A stretch of DNA of 64,000 bases from Blautia sp. MSJ-9. Lineage in GTDB: Bacteria; Bacillota; Clostridia; Lachnospirales; Lachnospiraceae. A program made the translations under genes and the position numbers. Positions 1 to 8,900 of this stretch are shown piece after piece. How positions within the stretch are numbered: position 1 is the first letter of the stretch; each line of letters starts with the position of its first letter. Location of the stretch: NCBI RefSeq assembly GCF_018919065.1, contig NZ_JAHLQG010000031.1, positions 118,375 to 182,374 on the forward strand, read 5' to 3'. The notes below the pieces were generated by a model, which was not told the origin of the DNA, did not search any database, and saw only the letters and a list, made by a program, of their open reading frames with translations.

Positions 1-312
1 CTGGATTTCGTCCAGCAGATTCTCCTGTAATATCTGCGATGTGGAATCCTCCTGTTGTTCTGTCTGTTCAGCGGCATATGCCAATACTGTCTGATTCTCA
101 AAAAATGCAATGCTTTGTATTGCAATACACAATATAACTCCAAATATAAGAATATCTGTCAAAATCTTTCCCGAAAATCTTCTTCGCATCCTGGTCCATC
201 TTTCAGTACGCATCTCCATACATGTAACCCACCATTTAATTATACACCTCTTTCTAATTCTGCATCTTACTTTGGATTCATGCCGTATTATTTTCCATGC
301 AATCCGCTTCAT
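1..312 (-). CDS. spoIIIAE: SpoIIIAE, N-terminal part (runs off the window)
   Basis: This is the first 104 codons of the fifth gene of the spoIIIA operon. In the family, SpoIIIAE is a polytopic membrane subunit of the SpoIIIA-SpoIIQ channel joining mother cell and engulfed forespore. The start ATG overlaps the spoIIIAD stop as ATGA (309-312) and has GGAG eight bases upstream. The visible part has a very basic stretch (about residues 1-49), then a hydrophobic export or membrane segment (about 51-70), then a polar Q/E/S-rich stretch. The conserved membrane core lies beyond the left edge, so the name rests mainly on operon position. The N-terminal basic extension is long, and internal in-frame ATGs exist near residues 32-41 without a good ribosome binding site. 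Confidence 0.8.
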   Translation of the reverse strand, partial: MKRIAWKIIRHESKVRCRIRKRCIIKWWVTCMEMRTERWTRMRRRFSGKILTDILIFGVILCIAIQSIAFFENQTVLAYAAEQTEQQEDSTSQILQENLLDEIQ

Positions 313-695
313 ATCATAAACTCCGAAATCATATCCAGAATTGCCAACAGTACCGGCATACTCAATACCATTACTGACAATTTGCAAAAGAGATCGATCT
401 GTGTTCCGATAGTCTGATAGCCTGCGTCTTTGCAGATCGCAGAGGAGAACTGGCCAATATATGTAATTCCGATGATCTTTATCAGAACTGTGAGATAGCT
501 GCTGTCCATGGGGAAGCTCTCTTTTAATCTGTTCATGGTTTCAAATAAGTAGGAAACCTTTCCTGCTGCCAGTCCGAGGATCAGAAAACCGGTTGTCATG
601 GTCACAAGTGCTGCAAACTCCGGCCGGGTTTCTTTCAGGATAAAGCCAAGCATCATTCCGCAGATTCCCATGATCGAAACTTTTACAATGTCCAT
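309..695 (-). CDS. spoIIIAD: Stage III sporulation protein AD
   Basis: SpoIIIAD is a small integral membrane protein of the SpoIIIA channel complex, made in the mother cell. The 128-residue product is close to the roughly 130 residues usual for the family. It has hydrophobic segments near residues 5-22, 26-47, 65-85 and 100-125, including a glycine-rich first segment (VSIMGICGMMLGFIL). It starts at ATG 695, 85 bases after the end of spoIIIAC, and its stop overlaps the next start as ATGA, which implies translational coupling to spoIIIAE. Gene order AA-AB-AC-AD-AE matches Bacillus subtilis. Confidence 0.93.
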   Translation of the reverse strand: MDIVKVSIMGICGMMLGFILKETRPEFAALVTMTTGFLILGLAAGKVSYLFETMNRLKESFPMDSSYLTVLIKIIGITYIGQFSSAICKDAGYQTIGTQIDLFCKLSVMVLSMPVLLAILDMISEFMI

Positions 696-780
696 AGTTT
701 CTATGCCTCCCGTTGATCCACAATAACATGTCCGACAGATACTCTTTCAGCAGATCATTTTGTGGAAATTCATACTCTGC

Positions 781-975
781 TCATAGTACAAATAATTGCT
801 GGATACTTTCAAACAGTTCATAAATATACGGCACGATCCAGAACAGTACCATCAGCAGTCCCGCAAGACTTACCAGAAAAGCCTGTTCATCTCTTCCGCT
901 GTGCTTCAGAATCTGGCAGAGAATAGAAACCAGGATTCCCACTGCAGCGATTTTAAAAATAAGACTTATCTCCAC
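781..975 (-). CDS. spoIIIAC: Stage III sporulation protein AC
   Basis: A 64-residue protein with two membrane spans (about residues 5-22 and 32-52) joined by a short polar loop containing HSGRDEQ. This is the standard size and topology of SpoIIIAC, one of the small membrane subunits of the mother cell-forespore channel. It lies 121 bases after spoIIIAB and 85 bases before spoIIIAD on the same strand. These gaps are wider than in most spoIIIA operons, but they hold no convincing extra gene. Confidence 0.93.
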   Translation of the reverse strand: MEISLIFKIAAVGILVSILCQILKHSGRDEQAFLVSLAGLLMVLFWIVPYIYELFESIQQLFVL

Positions 976-1096
976 AATTTCTCCTTTCCGGCTTCTGCCT
1001 CTGATTTCTTACTTACAATTGTCCAAATACACAAACATATTTATTCCTGAACTTGTTATGCATTCACCAAAGCTGGCACTATATATCATATCACTT

Positions 1097-1615
1097 TTAG
1101 AAAAAGAGCACCGCCACAAATATTCCGCCCAGAATACCCAGACTGCGGTACAGCTTTTTCTTTTCCCGGAAGTCTTTCTCCAGTTCTCTAATTGCATATT
1201 CTGTTTCTTTTTCCATCTGGTCCAGCTGTTTCAGTTGCATGTCCAGGCCCAGATATCCAAGCTTGTCTCCGAGAGAGTAAAACCGGTTCCTTTCTTCTTC
1301 GGAAAGGCAGTCCAGATTCAGACATTTTTCGGCGCAATCCCGGAAGATTTTTCCAAATGATGTGCCTGTTTTTTGCCGCATTTCCTGTGCAGTAAGTATA
1401 AAAAATTCTCTGTACTTTCCTGCCAGTTTCCCGGAGGCGCCTGTAAAGGCATCGTACAGAGATTTATTTCCATAACGTATTTCTCCTCTTAAGAGGATGA
1501 TCATCCGTAAGATCATTTCCAGCGTTTTTTTTCGTCCGGTAAGTTCGCTGCCTGCGGCAAATCCCAGACCTGCGCCGGAAATCATAATTACACATAATCC
1601 TATTGTTTTAAGCAT
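1097..1615 (-). CDS. spoIIIAB: Stage III sporulation protein AB
   Basis: A 172-residue protein of the usual SpoIIIAB length. An N-terminal membrane segment (about residues 2-20, glycine-rich) is followed by a long, charged, mostly helical domain (about 25-150) and a C-terminal hydrophobic segment (about 155-172, ending in LFF). The fold resembles the cytoplasmic GspF-like domain described for SpoIIIAB. The family member is a membrane platform subunit working with the SpoIIIAA ATPase. The start overlaps the end of spoIIIAA by 16 bases, so the two are probably translationally coupled. Confidence 0.93.
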   Translation of the reverse strand: MLKTIGLCVIMISGAGLGFAAGSELTGRKKTLEMILRMIILLRGEIRYGNKSLYDAFTGASGKLAGKYREFFILTAQEMRQKTGTSFGKIFRDCAEKCLNLDCLSEEERNRFYSLGDKLGYLGLDMQLKQLDQMEKETEYAIRELEKDFREKKKLYRSLGILGGIFVAVLFF

Positions 1616-2565
1616 ACCCTACCATTTTCGTCAAGCACTGCTTCCAGACATCCTGCCTGGTCATTCTTATCAAGGATGATGTAGCGTTCAAATACTTTCT
1701 CGCCCATCAGCTTATAAAAAAATGGCTGATCCAGAACATCTTCCAGACAGTTTCCGTGAGCGGTTGCGATCAGTTTACATCCGCAGTGGATCACGGACTC
1801 TACTGCCTTGAAATCTTCTTCGCACCCCAGCTCGTCTACCGCTACCACATCCGGTGACATGGAACGTACCAGCATCTGCATTCCCTCTGATTTCGGGCAG
1901 CAGTCCAGCACATCTGTGCGCATTCCCAGATCATTCTGCGGGATTCCCTGATAGCATCCTGCAAGTTCACTTCTCTCGTCCACCACACCAACTGTCAGTC
2001 CCGGGGTGTTTGCCCAACCGTTGCTCAGCTGTCTGATAATATCTCTCAGAAGCGTGGTCTTTCCACAACGCGGCGGTGAAATGATCAGTGTGTTTGCAAC
2101 CCATTTCTCTGTGCGGATATAGGACATTACTTTGTCCGCACATCCCTGAATCTCATGTGCCAGGCGGACATTAATACAGGAAATATATTTCATTCCCATG
2201 ATCCTGCCTCTGTCCAGCACTACTTTTCCGGTCACTCCTACTCTGTGACCGCCCTGGACACTGATATATCCCTGCCTGATCTCATCCTCATAAGCATACA
2301 GGGAATATCCTGTCACGTATTCCAGTGTTTCTGTCAGATCTTCCCTTGTAACCAGATACTGTTCCTGGCCGGGTTTCCTTAAGAAACACTCTCCACCGTC
2401 ATATGTCAGAAATAACGGACGCCCTACTCTCAGGCGTATCTCATATAATTTATCATAGTCAAGCTTCGCATCCATTAGTAGCTGCCGGATATTTCCGGCA
2501 AACAGGTTCTCAATCTGCTGCGCTTCTATGTGTCTCACCTCTTTACACTTAATATATGTGGACAA
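1600..2565 (-). CDS. spoIIIAA: Stage III sporulation protein AA, secretion-type ATPase
   Basis: SpoIIIAA is the cytoplasmic ATPase of the SpoIIIA channel, related to GspE/VirB11 secretion ATPases and expected to act in the mother cell. Walker A is SPPRCGKTT at about residues 163-171 and Walker B is VVAVDELG at about 240-247, with TAHG at about 268-271. The length of 321 residues is slightly above the usual 305-310. The start is doubtful. ATG 2565 has no ribosome binding site, while the best one (AAAGAGGTGA, 2535-2544) lies inside the frame, five bases before an ATA codon at 2529 where homologues usually begin. A possible sigma-E -10 (CATATATT, 2551-2558) lies between these two starts. Confidence 0.95.
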   Translation of the reverse strand: MSTYIKCKEVRHIEAQQIENLFAGNIRQLLMDAKLDYDKLYEIRLRVGRPLFLTYDGGECFLRKPGQEQYLVTREDLTETLEYVTGYSLYAYEDEIRQGYISVQGGHRVGVTGKVVLDRGRIMGMKYISCINVRLAHEIQGCADKVMSYIRTEKWVANTLIISPPRCGKTTLLRDIIRQLSNGWANTPGLTVGVVDERSELAGCYQGIPQNDLGMRTDVLDCCPKSEGMQMLVRSMSPDVVAVDELGCEEDFKAVESVIHCGCKLIATAHGNCLEDVLDQPFFYKLMGEKVFERYIILDKNDQAGCLEAVLDENGRVCLKQ

Positions 2566-2584
2566 ACCCGTTTTATTACCTCTG

Positions 2585-3706
2585 TCAGGAATAATCTTCT
2601 TCCATTTTTTTCAGATCCAGTTTCAAAACACGGTCTACCACGTTGCCTGCATACCCCCTGTATGCATAGGCACCCGATTCGAAAAGTACATAGAGATTAT
2701 CTCCGTCTACCACGATCTGCTCGATCATCTCAGGCATTCTGTATGATCTGGCGGAATTTTCATTTACATACAGTCTCTTATCCGACTGCTCGTAAAAGAC
2801 GATCCTGGACGGCAGGATTCCAAAGGAATGCGAAAGAAGCAGCTTGTCATTGTAGAAAGCCATTCCCTGTGCCTGCTCTGAAATCGTGGAATAATCCAGC
2901 GGAACTGCCATCTCAAACATCATGCCCAGTTCCTCGTCAAACGTATTGACCAGATTTCCCTCATCGTCCACCGCATATCTCGCGATCGTACTCTCTGTAT
3001 ATTTATTAAAACATCCCACATACAGGCACCCTTTGTAAAAAGTCATAAAGGAATCACGAACGATTCCGTAAAGGCTGCATGTCTGGTTCACCTGCACGGG
3101 CATGCGGTTATCTGCATAACTGTATTCACGCAGTACATCCATCTTAATGCTGATCGCCTGCGCAATACCATTTGTATTAGAAGAATACCATAACATGTCA
3201 TGATCCGGATCATAGGCAAGTCCGCCTACATGAGGAAGACCCGGCAGTACCACTTCCTTGATAAATCTGTGGGTTTCCTTATTGATCACGTATATGACAG
3301 AGTTATGTTTTCCTGTATGGCAGTAGGCACTTATCAGGACATATTCGTCTGTGACAGCCAGACCCTGAGGGGTCATGGAGGTACATACTGCCTGTTCGGT
3401 ACCCTGTGCATTCAGGAATGTTCTTGTATATTTCAAACCCGGAATAATATAAGTTCCGTACTCTTTCTCTTTTTTTCTGCCGTCAAAGGCAAAGTTATTC
3501 AGTTCCTCCTGCTGAGACAGCATCTGAAGCTGTCCTCTCAGCGAATATACCGCAGCATCCTGATTGGTTACCAGATATTTCGCAGGAGGCTCTGTTCTGC
3601 CTCTGTATACATAGGCATATCCCCAGAAAGCCAGTCCCAGTGCCAATACCACCACCAGCACTTTCACTGCCAGTCTCCGGATTTCTTTCTTCGTTTGTTT
3701 GTTCAT
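2585..3706 (-). CDS. Membrane-anchored extracytoplasmic protein, probably beta-propeller-like, unknown function
   Basis: I do not recognise this gene as a named family. The 373-residue product has a basic N-terminus, one membrane segment (about residues 13-31) without a lipobox, and a long outside domain. The domain has repeated short hydrophobic strands with Y/V-rich turns (for example HVGGLAYDPDHDMLWYSSNT and QGMAFYNDKLLLSHSF), typical of propeller-like proteins. No catalytic motif is evident. It lies three bases after the phosphopantetheinyl transferase stop and 19 bases before the annotated spoIIIAA start, so it sits inside the gltX-to-spoIIIA run. A role in the envelope or in sporulation is only inferred from position. 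Confidence 0.6.
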   Translation of the reverse strand: MNKQTKKEIRRLAVKVLVVVLALGLAFWGYAYVYRGRTEPPAKYLVTNQDAAVYSLRGQLQMLSQQEELNNFAFDGRKKEKEYGTYIIPGLKYTRTFLNAQGTEQAVCTSMTPQGLAVTDEYVLISAYCHTGKHNSVIYVINKETHRFIKEVVLPGLPHVGGLAYDPDHDMLWYSSNTNGIAQAISIKMDVLREYSYADNRMPVQVNQTCSLYGIVRDSFMTFYKGCLYVGCFNKYTESTIARYAVDDEGNLVNTFDEELGMMFEMAVPLDYSTISEQAQGMAFYNDKLLLSHSFGILPSRIVFYEQSDKRLYVNENSARSYRMPEMIEQIVVDGDNLYVLFESGAYAYRGYAGNVVDRVLKLDLKKMEEDYS

Positions 3707-3709
3707 GTC

Positions 3710-4261
3710 TTACCCAAGTATGATGTCTTCAAACTTCCAGCTGATCTCCATGGGATTCATTGCCCAGACCGCTCCGCTGTATCCCTCTTCCATATCCAGA
3801 AGCATATGGCTTCCCTCATCCATAGATATAGTCCGGAGATCTCTGGAAAGTCCCTCTCCGGTCCATTTAATATAAGCTTCCCGCAGCACCCACTGTTCAA
3901 AAAATTTCTGCTCTGCATCTGCTCCTGCCAGGATTTCGTCATACTGCTCCTCCGGCACCATGCGTCTGAGCATTCTTTCGTAATTGGCCTTACGGTGAAC
4001 CTGCACATCAATCCCGACTTCCTGATCAGCAAGGATACATACCACATAGTCCCCTGAATGGCTGATATTATAGTGCAGAGATGGGCGGTAGGACAAAAAT
4101 GGTTTCCCGTGTTCTCCCTCTGCTCTCGGCTCATATTTCAGGTCGATATTGAATTCTTTTCTGAGTGCAGTTTTCAAAAGCTTCTCGGCGATCATATGCT
4201 CCATATGTGCACCTGCGTACTCTTCCCGTATTTTTGTATAATAAATAATCCCTTTATTCAT
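3710..4261 (-). CDS. 4'-phosphopantetheinyl transferase, Sfp type
   Basis: Enzymes of this family move the phosphopantetheine arm of coenzyme A to a serine of a carrier protein. The signature pieces are present: HYNISHSGDYVVC (about residues 63-75), VGIDVQ with the metal-binding Asp (about 82-87) and WVLREAYIKWTGEGL (about 124-138), the Sfp form of WxxKEAxxK. At 183 residues it is shorter than Sfp (about 224) and lacks much of the N-terminal half-domain. Its start overlaps the helicase stop as ATGA (4258-4261). No NRPS or PKS gene is visible in the window, so the substrate carrier is unknown; it could also serve the ACP encoded at 18.2 kb. Confidence 0.85.
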   Translation of the reverse strand: MNKGIIYYTKIREEYAGAHMEHMIAEKLLKTALRKEFNIDLKYEPRAEGEHGKPFLSYRPSLHYNISHSGDYVVCILADQEVGIDVQVHRKANYERMLRRMVPEEQYDEILAGADAEQKFFEQWVLREAYIKWTGEGLSRDLRTISMDEGSHMLLDMEEGYSGAVWAMNPMEISWKFEDIILG

Positions 4262-6084
4262 AGGCCCGTCTCCTCAAGGAACCGGGATGGTTCCAGTTCC
4301 TTCTCATACTGGCGTCTCACGTAGGCAAGCACAAGTTTCTTCTTCGCTCTTGTCATGCCCACATAAAACAGTCTTCGTTCTTCTTCTACTGCTTCTGCAA
4401 GAACTGCCTTACGGTAAGGGATGCTTCCCTCATTGACATTCAGGATGTATACGATATCGTATTCCAGACCTTTCACTGCATGAAGTGTGGATATGGTCAC
4501 ACCCTCCCTGTGATCCTGCTGTTTCCTTGCCTGCTCATTCAGGCGTTTCGTATATTCCTCTATATATGCCTGCCACTGCGCCAGGGTTTTCATGCCTTTT
4601 GCACTCTCATGGATCCGGTCCAGAGTCTCAAGCAGTTCCTCTGGTTTTATTTTACGATACTGTGCATATTCGCGCAAGTATTCTTCGAATCCCATTCCTT
4701 TTCTTATGAAATTAATTGCTGCAAAAGGGGAAAGGGTGCCAAGAATCCTCAGGTGTGTCTCCAGCGTGGTGATCCTGTCGCACATCCAGTCTTTATCTTT
4801 ATAGTATTCCCGTAGTTCCTCGAAATTAATCTTTGAACTCTTCAGCGCTTCTCTGGAAATGTATCGGTTCGGACGGTTCATTACTTCCAGAAAGTTCTTC
4901 CTGCTTCTGTCTCCTGCCGCCATTTCCAGATACGCCAGTATGGCCCGGCAGATCCAGTGGCGGAAAAGATTGGGAAGCTGTTCTTTCATCGTAAAAGGAA
5001 CCTGATATTCCATCAGTGCATTGATCAGACCTTCTGATTCCTGATTGGTACGAAGCAGGATTGCGGTATTCAACAGATCCTCGCCGCGCTCCAGTCTCTT
5101 CTTCAATGCTGCCACCACGCACATGTATTCTTCTCTTGGATTGTCAAATTCCTTACAGGTTACAGGCATACCCTCTTCGTTCGGAGTATCCAGCTGCTTT
5201 TTGAAACGTCTGGTATTGCATCCGATCACTTCCATAGCTGTGCGCAGGATATTCTTGCTGCATCGGTAATTCACATTCAGAAGAACTGTCTCTGCTTTCG
5301 GGTAATCCTTTGTAAAATTCAGCATGATCTCCGGTCTTGCTCCGCGGAAATGATAGATGGACTGGTCGTCATCCCCTACGATAAACAGGTTGTTGGCAGG
5401 TGCCGCCAGCATCTGCAGGATCTTGTACTGTAAGCTGTTGATATCCTGAAACTCATCCACCAGGATATAGACAAACTTTCGCCGCCATGCATTCAGGATA
5501 TCCGGTCTCTGGGAAAAAAGTTCATAGCAGCAGAGGATCATATCATCAAAATCCAGCTTGCGTTTCGCTTTCAACGCCTGCTTATATCCATAAAAAATAT
5601 CCCTGAATATCTCATCCGAACAGCAGGACGCATAATAATGCTCCGGGGAAATACAGTTTCCCTTTACCACACTAATCTCCTTGGCGACCTCCTCAATGAA
5701 GTCTCCTTCCTGAGCCATCTCCTGTCCGTATTTCTCGGTCATCTCACGGAGAATGCTGAACTTCTCTTCTTCGGAAAGAATATTAGCAGCACTCAGATGG
5801 TACGCTGCTTTCAGAATCCCATAAAAAATTCCGTGGAATGTTCCAAAAGTAACTTCACTTCTGTCCTGTCCCACGAATTTCAAAAATCGTTCTTTCATCT
5901 CTGTTGCCGCTGCTCTGGAAAAAGTTACAACCAAAATAGAAGAAGCCGGTATCTTCCCCTCATTGATCATGTATGCAGTTCTCTCCACAATAACGGAAGT
6001 TTTCCCCGAGCCGGGGCCTGCCAGGACCATCATGGGTCCCGACAGGTGAGCGATCGCCCGGAGTTGAGATGGGTTTCTCTTCAT
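4258..6084 (-). CDS. UvrD/PcrA-like superfamily 1 DNA helicase
   Basis: An ATP-dependent 3'-5' DNA helicase of the UvrD/Rep group. Visible motifs include Walker A GPGSGKT (residues 23-29), VVTFSRAAATEM (motif Ia), ILVDEFQDIN (Walker B, about 208-217), GDDDQSIYHFRGA (motif III), NYRCSKNI (motif IV), TISTLHAVKGLEYD (motif V) and RRLFYVGMTRAK (motif VI). At 608 residues it is clearly shorter than PcrA (about 730-750); the C-terminal tail is missing and the 2B region looks reduced. It begins two bases after the gltX stop and overlaps the transferase start, so it is part of the gltX transcript. It probably acts in repair rather than as the main PcrA, but the sequence does not settle this. Confidence 0.92.
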   Translation of the reverse strand: MKRNPSQLRAIAHLSGPMMVLAGPGSGKTSVIVERTAYMINEGKIPASSILVVTFSRAAATEMKERFLKFVGQDRSEVTFGTFHGIFYGILKAAYHLSAANILSEEEKFSILREMTEKYGQEMAQEGDFIEEVAKEISVVKGNCISPEHYYASCCSDEIFRDIFYGYKQALKAKRKLDFDDMILCCYELFSQRPDILNAWRRKFVYILVDEFQDINSLQYKILQMLAAPANNLFIVGDDDQSIYHFRGARPEIMLNFTKDYPKAETVLLNVNYRCSKNILRTAMEVIGCNTRRFKKQLDTPNEEGMPVTCKEFDNPREEYMCVVAALKKRLERGEDLLNTAILLRTNQESEGLINALMEYQVPFTMKEQLPNLFRHWICRAILAYLEMAAGDRSRKNFLEVMNRPNRYISREALKSSKINFEELREYYKDKDWMCDRITTLETHLRILGTLSPFAAINFIRKGMGFEEYLREYAQYRKIKPEELLETLDRIHESAKGMKTLAQWQAYIEEYTKRLNEQARKQQDHREGVTISTLHAVKGLEYDIVYILNVNEGSIPYRKAVLAEAVEEERRLFYVGMTRAKKKLVLAYVRRQYEKELEPSRFLEETGL

Positions 6085-6086
6085 AT

Positions 6087-7538
6087 TTATTTGCTTAATT
6101 TCTCAATAGCCGCCTTTACACGTTTGATTGTCTCGTCTTTACCGATGATCTCCATGATCTCAGTAGCACCGGCCGGTGTCATCTGCTTGCCGGAAACAGC
6201 AGTACGCAGAGGCCACATTACGTATCCGTTCTTATAGCCGTGCTCTTTTACGAATGCACTTAAGGTCTCAAATAACGGATCATTTGTATAATCTTCCTGC
6301 TCTTCCAGAACCGGAAGTACTTCTTTTAATACTGCAAGAGAAGTCTCTTCATTTGTTTTCATTTTCTTATGGCAGTACATAGCGGAATCATATTCCGGTA
6401 CTTCCTCAAAGAAGTCGATCAGAGCCGGGATATCAGGGAATGTTTCGATTCTTGTCTGTACCATTCCTGCGATCTTCTTGAAGTTGTAATCTTTCTTCAG
6501 AACTTCTTTCATGTATGGAAGTGCTTTCTCATAGAACTCATCCGGATCCATTTTCTTAATATATTCGCCGTTCATCCAGCGCAGTTTTGCAATGTCAAAG
6601 ACTGCCGGTGATTTGTTGATATGACGGTAGTCAAATGCCTGTACCAGTTCATCCAGTGTAAAAATCTCTCTGTTATCTGCAGGGCTCCATCCGAGAAGTG
6701 CTACATAGTTAATGATCGCTTCTGATACAAATCCCTGATCAAGCAGGTCTTCATAGGAAGAATGTCCGCAGCGTTTGGAAAGTTTCTGGTGTGTCTCATC
6801 TGTGATCAGAGGACAGTGTACATAAACCGGGATATCCCATCCGAATGCTTCGTAGATACGGTTGTATTTCGGAGCGGAGGAAAGGTATTCGTTACCTCTT
6901 ACTACGTGTGTGATCTCCATTAAATGGTCATCAACTACGTTTGCAAAGTTATATGTCGGATATCCGTCAGATTTGATAAGGATCAGGTCTTCGAGTTCCT
7001 CGTTGTTTACTGTGATATCTCCATAGATTACATCGTGGAACGTTGTAGTTCCTTCTGTCGGCATGTTGAAGCGGATTACGTGTGGTTCTCCGGCATCAAG
7101 ACGGCGCTGTACTTCTTCTTTGGAGAGTTTGAGGCAGCGTTTGTCGTAGATGGAGATCTCTTTTCCTGCTACAATACGTTTCATGCCTTCGAGTTCTTCT
7201 TTGTGGCAGAAGCAGTAGTATGCGTCTCCCTGTTCTACTAACTGCTGTGCATATTTCATGTAGATTCCCTGTGCCTGACGTTCGCTCTGTACGTATGGTC
7301 CAAAGCCTTTGTCTTTGTCCGGACCTTCGTCGTGGAGAAGTCCTGTCTTTGCAAGGGTACGGTAGATGATGTCTACGGCACCTTCTACGTAACGTTCCTG
7401 ATCTGTATCTTCAATACGGAGAATGAAATCTCCGCCTTCGTGTTTTGTAATAAGGTATGCGTATAATGCTGTTCTTAAATTTCCAACATGCATTCTGCCT
7501 GTAGGGCTTGGTGCAAATCTTGTTCTGATCTTGGTCAT
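6087..7538 (-). CDS. gltX: Glutamyl-tRNA synthetase
   Basis: Charges tRNA-Glu with glutamate in the cytoplasm and, in organisms without GlnRS, often also tRNA-Gln. The class I HIGH motif appears as [11 protein letters not shown] (about residues 10-20) and the KMSKS motif as HQKLSKR in the middle of the protein. The 483-residue length fits bacterial GluRS. I chose ATG 7538 because AGGAG lies 11 bases upstream; an in-frame GTG at 7550 directly abuts that site and is unlikely. A strong promoter lies at 7626-7654. The gene heads a run of closely spaced minus-strand genes extending to spoIIIA. Confidence 0.97.
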   Translation of the reverse strand: MTKIRTRFAPSPTGRMHVGNLRTALYAYLITKHEGGDFILRIEDTDQERYVEGAVDIIYRTLAKTGLLHDEGPDKDKGFGPYVQSERQAQGIYMKYAQQLVEQGDAYYCFCHKEELEGMKRIVAGKEISIYDKRCLKLSKEEVQRRLDAGEPHVIRFNMPTEGTTTFHDVIYGDITVNNEELEDLILIKSDGYPTYNFANVVDDHLMEITHVVRGNEYLSSAPKYNRIYEAFGWDIPVYVHCPLITDETHQKLSKRCGHSSYEDLLDQGFVSEAIINYVALLGWSPADNREIFTLDELVQAFDYRHINKSPAVFDIAKLRWMNGEYIKKMDPDEFYEKALPYMKEVLKKDYNFKKIAGMVQTRIETFPDIPALIDFFEEVPEYDSAMYCHKKMKTNEETSLAVLKEVLPVLEEQEDYTNDPLFETLSAFVKEHGYKNGYVMWPLRTAVSGKQMTPAGATEIMEIIGKDETIKRVKAAIEKLSK

Positions 7539-7579
7539 AACTTTTTTCACTCCTGAATTTTCATATATTCAAAATCTGT

Positions 7580-7604
7580 AAAAAAAGACCCTGCTTAAAA
7601 GCAG
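7580..7604 (-). promoter_or_regulatory. Hairpin with T-tract in the gltX leader
   Basis: On the minus strand CTGCTT-TT-AAGCAG (7591-7604) is followed by GGTC and seven T residues (7580-7586). It sits between the promoter and the gltX start, so it could be a leader attenuator or a weak terminator. No T-box consensus is present. Confidence 0.4.
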
Positions 7605-7625
7605 CGCCTTTCTACTTTCGGGTTT

Positions 7626-7654
7626 ATTATACGTCAGAGGCTTTCTTATTTCAA
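7626..7654 (-). promoter_or_regulatory. Sigma-A promoter of gltX
   Basis: TTGAAA (7649-7654), a 17-base spacer and TATAAT (7626-7631), reading toward gltX. The match to the housekeeping consensus is near perfect and the start codon lies about 90 bases downstream. Confidence 0.85.
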
Positions 7655-7961
7655 GTCGAGATATTGGAAAATTTTAATGTTTTTTGAAAAGGGACGCATG
7701 GGAAGCAATCATGTCCGGGGGGCTCAGTTTCAGAACCATTGTATTTCTAGGCATTCGGGTACCTCCCCTTTGCTTCATGGTAGTCTTTGCATTTTTAATA
7801 AAGGTATTCTTCTATCTTTTGTTTCTTATTAGTAACTTTTTCCACCCCCTATTACAATATGATGGAAAAATATTTTAAAAATTTCAATCTGCTCTGCAGA
7901 CAAATTTCTCAACTTTGAGTAACCACTATCTTTTATGATATTTGCCACTAAATATAGATAG
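7655..7961. other. Intergenic stretch with one possible 26-residue ORF
   Basis: About 300 bases between the gltX promoter and the hsdS fragment. The only item I can support weakly is a minus-strand mini-ORF (7674-7754) with a good GGGGAGG site seven bases before its ATG. Its product would begin MPRNTMVLKLS and end just upstream of the gltX -35. I do not recognise it, and it may be chance or the tail of a lost gene. The rest is AT-rich with no clear structure. Confidence 0.3.
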
Positions 7962-8900
7962 GAGACAGATACTGGCACTGCCGATAACTTGCCTTATGAG
8001 AAAGTCGGTAAAAATGAACCGGTGTGCATTGCGGATGAGGTACCGTTTGAGATTCCAGAAAGTTGGGAGTGGGTACGACTAAGCAAAATTGTTTACAATA
8101 GAGGTCAAATGACACCTGCTAAAGATTTTTGCTATATAGATATTGGATCTATTGATAACAAAAATCAGAAACTCAGTATCGAAGAAAACATTGTTACTGC
8201 GGATAAAGCACCATCAAGAGCGAGAAAAATTGTTACTATTGGTGATATTCTTTACTCTACTGTTCGTCCGTATTTGCATAATATGTGTATCATTGACCGT
8301 TCTTTTAGCCATACTCCCATTGCAAGCACTGGATTTGCAGTGCTTACTTGCCATTCTGGATTTTTAAATGAGTTTTTATTTTATTATCTGATGTCACCAA
8401 ATTTCGATACATATGCAAATAATACAGACAATGCTAAGGGAGTTGCCTATCCGGCAATCAATGATAATAAACTATATCAGGCGTTGATACCCGTTCCTCC
8501 TAAGGCCGAACAAGAACGTATCGTTAAAAAACTTAAAGACGTATTGCCATATGTTGTTACATACGGAGTAAAATACTCGGAGGCAAAATCTCTAAATAAT
8601 GGTTTTACTAATAAATTAAAGAAATCCATTCTGCAAGAAGCTGTTCAGGGAAAGCTCGTTTCTCAAGAACCAACAGATGAACCGGCTTCTGTCCTTCTGG
8701 AACATATTCATGCCGAGAAAGAACGATTGATTCAAGAAGGAAAAATTAAACGAGACAAGCACGAATCTGTCATTTTCAGAAGGGATAATTCTCATTATCG
8801 GAAGTTGTATCTTAAAAAAATATATTTTTCTATAAAGTCAACAAATTTCTGGTATCTTTATTTCAAATTTTTAAATCAGATTTACTTAATCCGTTTCTAA
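7962..8900 (+). pseudogene. hsdS: Type I restriction specificity subunit (HsdS) fragment
   Basis: HsdS gives type I restriction-modification complexes their DNA sequence specificity through two target-recognition domains. Here only one domain is present. The frame opens after a stop at 7959 with the usual mid-protein entry motif (PYEKVGKNEPVC, VPFEIPESWEWVRL), runs through one recognition domain, then the conserved helical spacer (ILQEAVQGKLVSQEPTDEPA, about 60 residues from the end), and ends with VIFRRDNSHY followed by about 30 unrelated residues rich in K, I, Y and F. No ATG or ribosome binding site is present (the first plausible start is TTG 7989), and no hsdM or hsdR lies nearby. I read it as an orphan half gene. 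Confidence 0.8.

Noticed and set aside
55..417. 120-codon plus-strand open frame at the left end
   Set aside because: It is antisense to spoIIIAE and spoIIIAD, has no ribosome binding site and no recognisable protein features.
7580..7654. T-box riboswitch in front of gltX
   Set aside because: The leader is short (about 90 bases) and lacks the conserved T-box sequence; only a small hairpin with a T-tract is present.
7684..7878. 64-codon hydrophobic plus-strand frame before hsdS
   Set aside because: It lies in an AT-rich stretch, its hydrophobicity reflects T-rich codons, and it has no ribosome binding site or recognisable family.
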